64,000 bases of DNA from Streptomyces sp. AJS327 (GCF_013450295.1 NZ_SKBR01000001.1:1748501-1812500), one strand, 5' to 3'. Counted from the stretch's first letter, positions 46,811 through 55,486 are shown. The notes: generated by a model not told the origin, from the sequence alone. Numbers and translations are program-made.

Positions 46811-47671
46811 ATGCGACAGGTCACAAGGAAGGGCCTGGTCACCGTGGCCGCCGCGGGTGGCGTACTGGCCATGTCGGCCGGTACGGCGGCCGCGAACTCG
46901 GGTGCCCAGGGGGGCGCCGCGAACTCGGCGGGCGTGCTCGCGGGGAACACCTCACAGGTGCCGGTGCACGTGCCGGTGAGTATCTGCGGCAACACCGTCG
47001 ACGTGGGCGGGCTGCTCAACCCGTCGATCGGCAACAAGTGCGGCAACACGAGCGGCGACTCCACCGGCGAGGGGTCCGAGGCGGAGGCGGACGGCGCGTC
47101 CGGTGACTCCCCCGGGGTCCTGGCCGGGAACCACCTGCAAGTTCCGGTGCACGTGCCGGTGAACATCTGCGGCAACAGCGTCAACGTGCCGGGGATCGGT
47201 AACGCCACGGTGGGCAACAGCTGCGGCAACGGCTCGGAGGGGGCGGTCGAGCAGCCCCCGCAGGAGGAGCCGGAGCCCGAGCCCGAGCGGCCCGCGGAGC
47301 CCGAGCCGGAGCCCGAGCCGGAGCCCGAGCCGGAGGCCGAGGAGCCCGCGCCGGAGCAGGAGGAGCCCGACGCGGAGCGGGGCTCGCCGGAGGAGGCACC
47401 GATCCCGGGCGGTTCGGTCCCCGAGAGGGCACAGACGCCGGTCGAGAACCCGGCCGCTCCGGAGCGGCCCGCCGCGGAGCGCCCGCAGGCCCATGAGCCG
47501 GCGCTCGCCGAGTCTGGTCAGCCGGAGGAGCGGACAGCGGCATCCGAGGAGCCCGCCGAGGGGCAGCTCGCGCAGACCGGGGCCGGTCCCGGAATGCTGG
47601 CACCGTTCAGCGCGGCCCTGCTGACCAGCGGCTTCGTCCTCTACCGGTGGGGGCGTACACGGCGCGGCTGA
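46811..47671 (+). CDS. chpC: Long chaplin with two chaplin domains and LAQTG sorting signal (ChpC-like)
   Basis: This 286-residue cell-wall protein has a signal peptide (about 1-28), chaplin domain 1 (about 41-79, Cys59 and Cys77) and chaplin domain 2 (about 102-140, Cys120 and Cys138). A long Pro/Glu-rich spacer (about 145-250) is followed by the class E sortase signal LAQTG at 253-257, a hydrophobic stretch and a basic tail (GRTRRG). It should be anchored to peptidoglycan and nucleate the short chaplins. The ATG at 46811 puts the signal peptide at the N-terminus; an upstream in-frame ATG would add 29 unlikely residues. The Glu-Pro dipeptide repeat in the spacer is variable, low-complexity sequence. 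Confidence 0.92.
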   Translation: MRQVTRKGLVTVAAAGGVLAMSAGTAAANSGAQGGAANSAGVLAGNTSQVPVHVPVSICGNTVDVGGLLNPSIGNKCGNTSGDSTGEGSEAEADGASGDSPGVLAGNHLQVPVHVPVNICGNSVNVPGIGNATVGNSCGNGSEGAVEQPPQEEPEPEPERPAEPEPEPEPEPEPEAEEPAPEQEEPDAERGSPEEAPIPGGSVPERAQTPVENPAAPERPAAERPQAHEPALAESGQPEERTAASEEPAEGQLAQTGAGPGMLAPFSAALLTSGFVLYRWGRTRRG

Positions 47672-47729
47672 GGGTGGTGCCGTGCCGGAGCGATGTTCCG
47701 TACACGCGGTGCCGGTGTGGCAGGAGTGC

Positions 47730-47758
47730 GGGGCGGAGCCGAGAGTGGGCTCCGCCCC
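47730..47758. terminator. Bidirectional hairpin between the long chaplin and DUF5703 genes
   Basis: An 11-bp perfect stem (GGGGCGGAGCC and complement) with a 7-base loop lies between the convergent gene ends at 47671 and 47779. It can serve transcripts from both sides. Confidence 0.75.
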
Positions 47759-47778
47759 GTTTCCCTGTCATGCGGGGG

Positions 47779-47967
47779 TCACCAGGTCGCCTGCATCTGT
47801 CGGATGATCCGGCGCCGCAGCCGTACCCTGCGGCTGCCGTCCGGGTACAGCCGCATCCGGGCCAACTCCCAGTGCCCGTACTCGGCGTGGTCGGTCAACA
47901 GCTTGGTCGCGGCCTTGCGGGACACGCCGCGAGGGACGTACACATCGCGAAATTCGTATTCCGGCAT
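47779..47967 (-). CDS. DUF5703 family protein
   Basis: This 62-residue basic protein (PEYEFRDVYVPRGVSRKAAT near the start, RRRIIRQM near the end) matches small actinobacterial proteins grouped as DUF5703, for which no function is known. It has no signal peptide or membrane segment. It is transcribed divergently from the next gene with 47 bp between starts. Confidence 0.8.
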   Translation of the reverse strand: MPEYEFRDVYVPRGVSRKAATKLLTDHAEYGHWELARMRLYPDGSRRVRLRRRIIRQMQATW

Positions 47968-48001
47968 CTCATCTATTGTGCGGGCAGTGCCCGTCTGCGG
48001 A

Positions 48002-48007
48002 TAGCGT
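48002..48007 (+). promoter_or_regulatory. Candidate -10 of a leaderless promoter
   Basis: TAGCGT lies 7 bp before the ATG at 48015, which lacks a ribosome-binding site. TANNNT at 6-7 bp from the start codon is the usual arrangement for leaderless transcripts in Streptomyces. Confidence 0.45.
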
Positions 48008-48014
48008 CTGCGGT

Positions 48015-48701
48015 ATGTCTGATGCTGCGCAGCCCATCGCTGCCGACGTACGCGCCGCCGCCGAGGCGGTCAAAGCCGCTCTGGACCGGCACCTGGAAGC
48101 GGTCGAGCGACGGGCCGAGGGGGCCGCTGACGGCGACGACGCCGTCTATGCCGCGTTCGATGAGCTGGCCGCGGCGGGTGAGACGTATGACGAGCTGCTG
48201 TACGAGGTCTATGACGAGGTCACCCCGTTCGAGATCCCCGGCAGCGACTCCATGCCCGCCTACGCGGGTCCCGACGTGCCGAGCGCGCTGACGGTCCTCA
48301 TCCGGCGGGACTACCAGATCGTCGAACCGCACCGGTTGCTGTCCCAGGCCCGGCGGGTCACCGAGCTGGACCCGGAGTCCGCCGACGAGATCGACGGCTC
48401 CACGGCCGGCAGCAGCGTGCATGCCGCGCTGGGCGTGCTCTTCGGGGAGTACGAGGCGGACGAGATCGCCACCCGGCACAGGGAGTTCGGTCTGGAGGAG
48501 GGTGACTCCACGCTCTGGGTGGCGGCGGGGGAGGAGCTGAGCGAGCCCGGTGAGTGGCTGGCCGCCCCGTTCGAGCAGGCCGATCCGGAGCAGGTGATCT
48601 GCCGGTTCGACGTCAGCTCGGTCTTCGACGAGGACGAACTGGAAGCGGAGCCGGAGGGGAACGAGGGCGGCGCGCCCCCCAACGCGCGCGTGCCCGACTG
48701 A
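48015..48701 (+). CDS. Conserved hypothetical protein (acidic, soluble)
   Basis: This 228-residue, strongly acidic protein has no signal peptide or membrane segment. The N-terminal ~70 residues are predicted helical (DVRAAAEAVKAALDRHLEAV); the rest has no motif I recognise. An in-frame ATG 13 codons upstream exists, but the start at 48015 fits better with the TAGCGT box. Similar proteins lie next to DUF5703 genes in streptomycetes to my recollection. No function can be proposed. Confidence 0.75.
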   Translation: MSDAAQPIAADVRAAAEAVKAALDRHLEAVERRAEGAADGDDAVYAAFDELAAAGETYDELLYEVYDEVTPFEIPGSDSMPAYAGPDVPSALTVLIRRDYQIVEPHRLLSQARRVTELDPESADEIDGSTAGSSVHAALGVLFGEYEADEIATRHREFGLEEGDSTLWVAAGEELSEPGEWLAAPFEQADPEQVICRFDVSSVFDEDELEAEPEGNEGGAPPNARVPD

Positions 48702-48759
48702 GTCCCGCCGCGGTCCCGCCGTGGGACGGACGGCCGGTATCGGGGCGAGGCCCCGGCAG

Positions 48760-48790
48760 CGTGCCCCCGTGCCGCCCGCACGGGGGCACG
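48760..48790. terminator. Strong convergent hairpin (13-bp stem)
   Basis: CGTGCCCCCGTGC and its exact complement flank a 5-base loop between the convergent genes ending at 48701 and 48891. The rest of 48702-48890 is GC-rich and shows nothing else. Confidence 0.8.
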
Positions 48791-48890
48791 GGGCTGTGCG
48801 GGGCGCTTGCCCTCGGTGTCGGCGGTGCCCCGCCGCCGGCGTGCGGGCGCCGGTGGTGGCGAGGGGGCGGCCGGTGCCCCGCGGCGGGCG

Positions 48891-50951
48891 TCAGGACCCG
48901 GCGGTGACCGTGGCCCGGGTGGCCTGGGCCAGCAGCGTTCGCAGCCGGGTGGTGCGTTCGGGCGCGGGGCGGGTGGCGACCGCGCGCGGCAGCGCGTCCT
49001 CCGCTCCGTGTACCACCGAGAGGTGCCGCTCGCCCCGGCCGAACGCCGTGTACACCCACGCCCGGTGCAGCGCGTCCGTCGCGTCGCCGGGGAGAACCAC
49101 GACGGCGGCCGGCCAGCGGGCTCCGGCCGCCTGATGGGCGGTGATCGCCCAGCCGTGCCGCAGGACGGCGCCGACGCGCTCCGGTGGCACCTCCACCCGG
49201 TGTCCCGCGCAATCCAGCTGGAGGCCGTCGGGCCCGCCGGAGACCACGCTGCCGAGCGTGGTCCGGCCGGGGGCGGGGGAGTGGGCGATCCGGTCGCCCG
49301 GGTCGAAGCCGCCGAACGCGCCGGGACCCGGGTTGAGTCGCTCCTTGAGCGCCGCGTTGAGCGCGCGGGTCCCGGCCGGGCCGCCGTGCCGCGGGGTGAT
49401 CACCTGGGTCTGCTCGGCGGGCACCCCGAGAGCGCGGGGCACCGAGTCGGCAACGAGCTGGACGGTGCGGTGCACCGCCTCCCCGGCGTCCCGCACCGGC
49501 ACGATCACGACCTCCTTGCCCGGCGCGTCCACCGCGGCGAGTTCGCCCTCGCCGACGCCGGAGACCAGCTCACCGATCGGCCCGGGGTCCGGCGTACGGG
49601 AGACGACGTGCGGGCAGGACCGCGCGGCCAGCAGGTCCGCGAACACCCGCCCGGCGCCCGCTGACGGCAGCAGATGGGGATCCCCGCTGAGTACCAGCCG
49701 CGCGCCGTCCGGCAGCGACTCGACGAGCGCGGCCGCCGACTCCGCGTCGAGCTGCGGGGCGTCACAGACCACGAGCAGGTCCAGGGCCCAGGAGCCGTCC
49801 TCCGTACGGTCTGGGCCCTGGCCGCCGAGCAGCTCCGCGAGGGTGAGCACCGGGGCACCGGCGCCGGACTCGGGGGAGTTGGCGGACTCCGGGGAGCCGA
49901 CGGGGCCCTCCGGCGGGCCGCCCGGCCCGGCCGGTCCGGGGGCGACAAGGGCGCTGAGGGCGGCGCGGCCGGCCTCGGAGTGCGTGGTGGCGTACGCCCG
50001 CAGGCCCAGTCGCCGGGCGGAGGCGACCAGCGCGGCGGGTTCGGCGCGCGCGGCCTCGCCGCCGGTGTGTGCCACCAGCCCGTGCTCGGCGGCCGCGCGG
50101 ACGAGTTCGGCGGCGGACGGGGAGGGCGCCGCGGCGGCGGCCTCCGCCCACCGCTCGGGCGGCACACCGGCCGCGCCCACGGCGCTGCCGTCGTCCGGCC
50201 AGGGTGGGTCCGCCGGGGCACCGGTGGGCGGGCGGGTGCCGAGCAGCCGGGCGAGCCCGTCGGCCAGGCTCTCCTCCGCGAGCGCGAACCGGTCGAGGCC
50301 CATCAGCAGCCGCACCGGACGCTCCTCGGCCTCCTCCGCCTCGCCCGGACCGGCGGGCAGATCCCGCGCGGTGGGCCCGGCGTCGAGCGCGTCCTCGAAG
50401 ACCAGGAGCGTGCCGTCCTCGACCGCCTGACGCACCGCCTCCTCCGGATCCGGCACCGCGTGTTCCGCCAGCCCCTCGGAGAGGGCGGGTGGGGCGAGCG
50501 CCGTGTGCCCGGCCAGCGCGGCGCTCTCCAGCAGCCAGCCGACCAGGGCCCGCCCCCGGCGCGGATCGTCCGGTCCGCACTCCGGGCCGAGCAGGGCGCG
50601 GGCGAAGGTGTCGGCCTGCTCGGGCCGCACGCCCTCCACACCGAGCAGCAGCCAGGGGTCGGCGCGCAGCGCCTCGGCAGCACCCTCGCCCAGCGCCTCG
50701 GCCGCCGGTGCGGCCAGCGCCTCGGGGGCGCCGCCGGCCGTGAGGACGCCGGGCAGCCCGGCGGGGACCGGGGTGTTCCGGGGCGGGGCGCCCGCGCCCG
50801 GAACCATCGAGGGCGCGGAGGGAGCCGCGGGGCCAGGCGGGGCCGGGCGCGTGGCGGGTGTGGGGGCGGCGTAGAAGGAGGCGGCGGAGCGTTCGCCGCT
50901 CTCCACGGCCTTGACGGCCGCGCGGAGTTCGGCTGCCTTGTCGTGCGTCAC
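48891..50951 (-). CDS. RecD-like helicase relative, ATPase motifs degenerate
   Basis: This 686-residue protein has the layout of RecD2-type helicases: an N-terminal helical/HhH region, a RecA-like domain with LPDGARLVLSGDPHLLPSAG (motif III-like), and a C-terminal domain with GWAITAHQAAGARWP and WVYTAFGRGERHLSVV, which correspond to the IHKSQG and TRA/KRH motifs. I cannot find a Walker A GxGKT, and the Walker B position reads VCDAPQLD instead of DEA. The protein is therefore unlikely to be an active ATP-driven helicase and may bind DNA or a partner. The GTG start overlaps the stop of the aldo/keto reductase gene (GTGA), so the two are coupled. Confidence 0.8.
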   Translation of the reverse strand: MTHDKAAELRAAVKAVESGERSAASFYAAPTPATRPAPPGPAAPSAPSMVPGAGAPPRNTPVPAGLPGVLTAGGAPEALAAPAAEALGEGAAEALRADPWLLLGVEGVRPEQADTFARALLGPECGPDDPRRGRALVGWLLESAALAGHTALAPPALSEGLAEHAVPDPEEAVRQAVEDGTLLVFEDALDAGPTARDLPAGPGEAEEAEERPVRLLMGLDRFALAEESLADGLARLLGTRPPTGAPADPPWPDDGSAVGAAGVPPERWAEAAAAAPSPSAAELVRAAAEHGLVAHTGGEAARAEPAALVASARRLGLRAYATTHSEAGRAALSALVAPGPAGPGGPPEGPVGSPESANSPESGAGAPVLTLAELLGGQGPDRTEDGSWALDLLVVCDAPQLDAESAAALVESLPDGARLVLSGDPHLLPSAGAGRVFADLLAARSCPHVVSRTPDPGPIGELVSGVGEGELAAVDAPGKEVVIVPVRDAGEAVHRTVQLVADSVPRALGVPAEQTQVITPRHGGPAGTRALNAALKERLNPGPGAFGGFDPGDRIAHSPAPGRTTLGSVVSGGPDGLQLDCAGHRVEVPPERVGAVLRHGWAITAHQAAGARWPAAVVVLPGDATDALHRAWVYTAFGRGERHLSVVHGAEDALPRAVATRPAPERTTRLRTLLAQATRATVTAGS

Positions 50952-51931
50952 AGCTCGCTCCAGTCGTGGTCGGGGTAGCGGTGCACCGGGGCCGAGACAT
51001 CGTCGAGGGCCCGGCTGATCTCCTGAGGGAGGATAAGTCCGACCACTGACAGCGCCTCGCTGAGCTGCCGCGCGGTGCGTGCCCCGACGATCGGCGCGGC
51101 CACCCCGGGCCGGTCGCGGACCCAGGCGAGCGCGACCTGGAGCGGGGGGAGGGCCAGGCCGTCGGCGGCGGTGGTCAGCGCGTCCACGATCCGGTCCGCC
51201 GTCTCGTCCAGGTAGGGGGCGACGAAGGGGGCGAGCCGTTCGTCGCCCCCGCGCGAGTCCTCGGGGAGGCCGCCGCGGTACTTCCCGGTGAGCACCCCTC
51301 GGCCCAGCGGTGAGGAGGGCAGCAGGCCGACGCCGAGGTCGAGCGCGGCGGGCAGCACCTCGCGTTCGACGCCGCGTTGCAGTAGCGAGTACTCCATCTG
51401 CATCCCGGCGAGCGGGGTGCGCGCGCCCGGCGCCGCGAGCTGCCAGGTGGCGGCCTTGGCGAGTTGCCAGCCGGAGTAGTTGGACACCCCGGCGTAGCGG
51501 ACGCGGCCGGTGCTGATCGCGATGTCGAGCGCCTGGAGCGTCTCCTCCAGGGGGGTGCCGGGGTCGAAGGCGTGCACCTGCCAAAGGTCGACGTAGTCGG
51601 TGCCCAACCGCTCAAGTGAGGCGTCGAGCGCGGCCAGCAGGTGCCCGCGGGAGCAGTCGAACCTGCGGTCGGGGTCGGGCACGCTGCCCGCCTTGGTGGC
51701 CAGCACCAGGTCGCGGCGCGGCACCAGACCGTCCAGCAGCCGTCCGATGAGGTACTCGGCACCGCCGTCGGCGTAGACGTCGGCGGTGTCCACGAGTGTG
51801 CCGCCCGCCTCCCAGAACGTCTTGAGCTGATCGGCCGCGTCGCGTTCCTGGACGTTCCCGCCCCAGCCGAGGGTGCCGAGTCCTATCTCGGATACGCGCA
51901 GGCCCGTCCGGCCCAGGTGCCTTGGCTCCAT
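50948..51931 (-). CDS. Aldo/keto reductase
   Basis: This 327-residue NADPH-dependent oxidoreductase has the (beta/alpha)8 AKR fold. The catalytic tetrad is visible as Asp and Tyr in DTADVYADGG, Lys in LATKAG and His in LWQVHAFD. The cofactor-binding end carries PIVGARTARQL. It reduces unknown carbonyl compounds. A TANNNT box (TACGCT, 51940-51945) 8 bp before the ATG, with no ribosome-binding site, suggests a leaderless transcript. The gene is divergent from the luciferase-like gene, with 75 bp between. Confidence 0.93.
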   Translation of the reverse strand: MEPRHLGRTGLRVSEIGLGTLGWGGNVQERDAADQLKTFWEAGGTLVDTADVYADGGAEYLIGRLLDGLVPRRDLVLATKAGSVPDPDRRFDCSRGHLLAALDASLERLGTDYVDLWQVHAFDPGTPLEETLQALDIAISTGRVRYAGVSNYSGWQLAKAATWQLAAPGARTPLAGMQMEYSLLQRGVEREVLPAALDLGVGLLPSSPLGRGVLTGKYRGGLPEDSRGGDERLAPFVAPYLDETADRIVDALTTAADGLALPPLQVALAWVRDRPGVAAPIVGARTARQLSEALSVVGLILPQEISRALDDVSAPVHRYPDHDWSEL

Positions 51932-51982
51932 GGCCGTTGAGCGTACTGGTGGCGGGCCGATACAGTCCGAGGGACAAGGACG

Positions 51983-51996
51983 TTACTGATCAGTAA
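51983..51996. promoter_or_regulatory. Perfect 14-bp palindrome, likely repressor operator
   Basis: TTACTGATCAGTAA is a perfect palindrome lying in the divergent intergenic region and directly abutting the ribosome-binding site (AAGGGGAG) of the luciferase-like gene. Its form and AT-rich arms in a GC-rich genome are typical of TetR- or MarR-family operators. A repressor bound here would block the downstream gene. No regulator gene is adjacent. Confidence 0.6.
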
Positions 51997-52006
51997 GGGG
52001 AGCGCC

Positions 52007-53059
52007 ATGCGGCTCGGCATCAACCTGGGGTACTGGGGTGCGGGAATGGACGCGGACAACCTGGCCGTCGCCCAGGAGGCGGACCGGCTGGGGTACGCGG
52101 TCTGCTGGGCCGCCGAGGCGTACGGCTCGGACGCGCCGACGGTGCTCTCCTGGGTGGCCGCCCAGACCGAGCGGATCGACGTCGGCTCGGCGATCTTCCA
52201 GATCCCCGCCCGTACCCCGGCGATGACCGCGATGACCGCCGCCACCCTCGACTCGCTCACCGGCGGCCGCTTCCGGCTCGGGCTCGGCGTCTCCGGACCG
52301 CAGGTCTCCGAGGGGTGGTACGGCGTCAGGTTCGACAAGCCGCTCGCCCGCACCCGCGAGTACGTGGAGATCGTCCGCAAGGCCATGGCCCGCGAACGCC
52401 TCCGCCACGCGGGCGCGCACTGGACGCTGCCGCTGCCGGACGGCCCGGGCAAGCCGCTCAAGCTGACCGTCCACCCGGTGCGCGAGGAGATCCCGCTGTA
52501 CGTCGCGGCGATCGGCCCGAAGAACCTCCGCCAGACCGGCGAGATCGCGGACGGCGCGCTGGTGCTCTTCTACTCGCCCGAGCACGCCGAGGAGACCACC
52601 CTGCGGCACCTGCGCGCCGGACGCGAGGACGCGGGCAAGCCCTTCGAGGGCTTCGACGTCTGCCCGACCGTGCCCCTCGCCCTCGGCGAGGACATCCCCG
52701 CGCTCGCCGACACCTTCCGCCCCTACACCGCGCTGTACGTCGGCGGTATGGGCAGCCGGAAGCAGAACTTCTACAACAGCCTCGCGCGGCGCATGGGGTA
52801 CGAGAAGGAAGCCGCCGAGATCCAGGACAAGTACCTGGCGGGTGACAAGGACGGCGCCGCCGCCGCGGTTCCCCAGCAGCTCATCGACTCGACCACGCTG
52901 CTCGGCCCGGTGGAGCGGATGGCCGACCGCATGCGGGCGTACGCCGACGCCGGGGTCACCACGCTGACCCTGGTGCCCTCCGGCTTCACCCTCGATGAGC
53001 GGCTGGCCGGACTGCGCGCCGGGGTGCGGGCGCTGGAGCTGGCCGGGCTGGCCGAGTAG
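52007..53059 (+). CDS. LLM-class F420-dependent oxidoreductase
   Basis: This 350-residue protein is of the luciferase-like monooxygenase superfamily, probably using coenzyme F420 as in mycobacterial homologues. Typical blocks include AQEADRLGYAVCWAAEAYGS, GSAIFQIPARTPAMTAMTAA and GGRFRLGLGVSGPQVSEGWY, with IPLYVAAIGPKNLR in the C-terminal half. The substrate is unknown. An AAGGGGAG box lies 5-6 bp before the ATG. The palindrome just upstream suggests tight repression. Confidence 0.92.
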   Translation: MRLGINLGYWGAGMDADNLAVAQEADRLGYAVCWAAEAYGSDAPTVLSWVAAQTERIDVGSAIFQIPARTPAMTAMTAATLDSLTGGRFRLGLGVSGPQVSEGWYGVRFDKPLARTREYVEIVRKAMARERLRHAGAHWTLPLPDGPGKPLKLTVHPVREEIPLYVAAIGPKNLRQTGEIADGALVLFYSPEHAEETTLRHLRAGREDAGKPFEGFDVCPTVPLALGEDIPALADTFRPYTALYVGGMGSRKQNFYNSLARRMGYEKEAAEIQDKYLAGDKDGAAAAVPQQLIDSTTLLGPVERMADRMRAYADAGVTTLTLVPSGFTLDERLAGLRAGVRALELAGLAE

Positions 53060-53555
53060 CCCGGGCGGGCCGGGTGGTCCGGGTGGTCCGGGCCGCGGTC
53101 CTCCCGGCCGCCGGGCCGCCGCCGTCCCGGGACCGCCGGCCGCCGTGCTCCCGGGGCCGTCGCGAACGCCGTTCCCCGGGCGTCCTCCGCGGTTTCCGTC
53201 CCGGGCCCGGACCCGGCCGGGGACGTCGCCGTCCGTCGTCCTCGCGCGGGAGACCGCGGCGGAGTCCGGCGCCCGCCCGTCCTCCGTTCGGCCTAGGGAG
53301 GGCGGCGCGGCTCCCGGAGGCCGCCGGACGGCGCCGAAGGCGCGGCCCCACCTCGCGGCGTCCTCCGCGAACCCGCCGGTGCGCAGGGGAGTTCGGCCGC
53401 GGCCGGACCCCGGGGCCGGGCCGGGCCGGTGCCCGTCCCGGGCCGGGCGCGGTGCCCCGCGCCGGTCCGTTCGCTGTTGCCGCCAGGCCGGGCCGGTACT
53501 TGACTCGGGGTCCGCGGACGTCGGATCCGGACGTCGGGATACGGAGGTGGCAGCG
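53060..53555. other. Non-coding GC-rich region upstream of the ferritin-like gene
   Basis: In 496 bases I see no supported gene on either strand. It contains CCGGGTGGT-type short repeats near the left end and a TTGACT at 53500-53505 that could be a -35 box for the downstream gene, though the -10 at 17 bp (GGATCC) is poor. A 9-bp direct repeat GGACGTCGG lies at about 53516 and 53530. Confidence 0.5.
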
Positions 53556-54344
53556 ATGCTCTCGGCCAAGAGTCTGTTCCAGCAGATCCTCGACAACGAC
53601 GAGTCCTTCCGGCTCTTCTGCTCCATCGCCGCCAGCGGGGAGGCGCAGGGCGGCTGGGAGAACGCCCGGATCGCCGCGCTGGTCCCGGAGGGCCACAGCG
53701 AACTCGTCCCCAAGGTGGCCCGGCACGGGGCCGACGAGGACAAGCACGGCCGGATCTTCCAGGCCCTGCTGCGCAAGCGGGGGCTGGAGCCGATGGAGGT
53801 CCCGGAGGACGTGGACTACACCATGCTGCTGGAGGGGCTCGGCATCGGACTGGCCCACGAGCGGCTGCGCGGCTCCCAGCGGCTGACCGAGGACGACGTC
53901 CTGGAGTACCTGGCGCACAGCAGGGTCACCGAGCAGCGGGCCTCGGAGGAGATGGTGATGCTGCGCAAGCTCTTCGGGGACCGGGAGGACGTCGGCCGCG
54001 CGGTGAAGATGATCTCCAGCGACGAGGACAGCCATCTCGCCTACTGCAACGAGGAGTTGTTGCGGCTGGCCCGGGCCGGGCACGGCCCGCGGATCCGGGA
54101 GCTGCTGCACCGCAGCGCGCTGGCCGAGGTCCGCGTCTACCGGGACGTGAGCCTGGGGGTGATGTCCCGCATGGGGCGGGTGCTGGGCTGGTCGCGGCCG
54201 AAGGCGGCGCTGCTGGCACTGGGCATCCACGGCCGGTACGTGTACGAACGCCTCGGTGGCTGGCGCCGGATGGTCCGGCTGCGGATGCCGCGTCACCGCA
54301 ACGCGCTGGGCGAACCGGCCAGCGCCGCCCCCGAGTTCGCCTGA
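53556..54344 (+). CDS. Ferritin-like (diiron-fold) superfamily protein
   Basis: This 262-residue, mainly helical protein carries two ExxH-type iron ligand motifs, in ARHGADEDKHGRIF and in MISSDEDSHLAYCNEELL, the layout of ferritin-like/rubrerythrin-type proteins. It may bind a diiron centre. The C-terminal ~60 residues are basic and may bind membrane or nucleic acid. A GGAGG box precedes the ATG. The open frame extends far upstream but the residues there are low-complexity and were rejected. The role is unknown. Confidence 0.85.
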   Translation: MLSAKSLFQQILDNDESFRLFCSIAASGEAQGGWENARIAALVPEGHSELVPKVARHGADEDKHGRIFQALLRKRGLEPMEVPEDVDYTMLLEGLGIGLAHERLRGSQRLTEDDVLEYLAHSRVTEQRASEEMVMLRKLFGDREDVGRAVKMISSDEDSHLAYCNEELLRLARAGHGPRIRELLHRSALAEVRVYRDVSLGVMSRMGRVLGWSRPKAALLALGIHGRYVYERLGGWRRMVRLRMPRHRNALGEPASAAPEFA

Positions 54345-54360
54345 CGCCGCCGCCCGGGCC

Positions 54361-54392
54361 CCACCGGACCCGCCGGGGAGCGGGCCCGGTGG
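54361..54392. terminator. Convergent hairpin between the ferritin-like and CorA genes
   Basis: CCACCGGACCCGC pairs with GCGGGCCCGGTGG over 13 bp with one mismatch and a 6-base loop, between convergent gene ends at 54344 and 54411. Confidence 0.75.
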
Positions 54393-54410
54393 GGGCGGTG
54401 GGGCCGTTCC

Positions 54411-55418
54411 TCAGAGCCAGCCGCGCTTCTTGAAGATCCGGAACAGCGCCAGGCAGGCGGTCGCTATCACCGCCAGCACCACCGGGTACCCCCAGACCGT
54501 GTCGAGTTCGGGCATGTGCCGGAAGTTCATCCCGTACACCCCGGCGATGGCCGTCGGGATCGCGAACATGGCGGCCCAGGCGGAGATCTTCCGCATGTCG
54601 TCGTTCTGCCGCACGCCCACCTGCGCGAGGTAGGCGGCGAGGATGTCGGAGAGCAGCCGGTCCACGCTCTCCACCTGGTCGTTGACGCGGGTGAGGTGAT
54701 CGCCCACGTCGCGGAAGAACGGGCGGGAGTCCGCGTGCACGAACGGCACCCCCGCCCCGGCCAGTCGGGTCATCGGCCCGGTGAGCGGGCTGGTCGCGCG
54801 GCGGAACTCCAGCACCTGACGCTTGAACGCGTAGATCCGGCTCGCGGTGGCGCCGCCCGCCGCCGCCCCGGCCGGCGCGAACACCGCCTCCTCCAGACCG
54901 TCCAGCGCGTCCTGGAGGTCGGCCACCACCTCCAGGTAGTGGTCGACGACGGCGTCGCTCGCGGCGTGCAGCACCGCGGTCGGCCCCTGCCGCAGGGTCG
55001 CGGGATCGGCCTCCAGCCGATCCCGCGCCGGGGTCACCGGGTCCGCGGGCCCGTGCACCACGCTGACCACGAAGGAGTCCCCGGCGAAGAGCATCAGCTC
55101 ACCCACCGCCGTGGAGGCCCGCTCCGCGTCGTAGACCATCGGCTTCAGGACCAGGAACAGCGAGTCCGGATACACCTCCAGTTTCGGCCGCTGATGGGCG
55201 CGGAGCGCGTCCTCCACCGCCAGCGGGTGCAGCCCGAAACCGTCGGTCACCCGCGCGAACTCCGCCTCGGTGGGCGCCCGTACGCCGACCCACACGAAGG
55301 CGCCCTCCTCCTCCCGCGCGCGGGCCAGCGCCTCGCGCGCGCCGCCCCCGGCCTCCGGCGGGGCCTCGACGCGGCGCCCGTCCCGGTACAGCGAGATCTC
55401 CACGGCCACGCTCAGCAT
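54411..55418 (-). CDS. CorA-family magnesium/cobalt transporter
   Basis: This 335-residue protein has the CorA layout: a large N-terminal cytoplasmic domain, a long helix, and two C-terminal membrane segments (about 276-294 and 310-328). The signature YGMNF is at 295-299 and is followed by the short periplasmic loop RHMPEL. CorA proteins form pentamers that pass Mg2+ (also Co2+ or Ni2+). The basic C-terminal KKRGWL is usual. It is divergent from the phosphatase gene, 68 bp apart. Confidence 0.93.
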   Translation of the reverse strand: MLSVAVEISLYRDGRRVEAPPEAGGGAREALARAREEEGAFVWVGVRAPTEAEFARVTDGFGLHPLAVEDALRAHQRPKLEVYPDSLFLVLKPMVYDAERASTAVGELMLFAGDSFVVSVVHGPADPVTPARDRLEADPATLRQGPTAVLHAASDAVVDHYLEVVADLQDALDGLEEAVFAPAGAAAGGATASRIYAFKRQVLEFRRATSPLTGPMTRLAGAGVPFVHADSRPFFRDVGDHLTRVNDQVESVDRLLSDILAAYLAQVGVRQNDDMRKISAWAAMFAIPTAIAGVYGMNFRHMPELDTVWGYPVVLAVIATACLALFRIFKKRGWL

Positions 55419-55473
55419 TCTGCCGCGATCCGCTCGTCACACAACCGGGATCCCGGTGACCCGGCCGCTGGCC

Positions 55474-55479
55474 TAGGCT
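55474..55479 (+). promoter_or_regulatory. Candidate -10 of a leaderless promoter
   Basis: TAGGCT lies 7 bp before the ATG at 55487, with no ribosome-binding site between. It matches the TANNNT arrangement seen at 48002 and 58214. Confidence 0.5.
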
Positions 55480-55486
55480 GGCGGCC

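Noticed and set aside
52995..53555. Upstream in-frame extension of the ferritin-like gene
   Set aside because: The extra residues are Pro/Arg/Gly low-complexity; the ATG at 53556 has a GGAGG box and begins at the family N-terminus.
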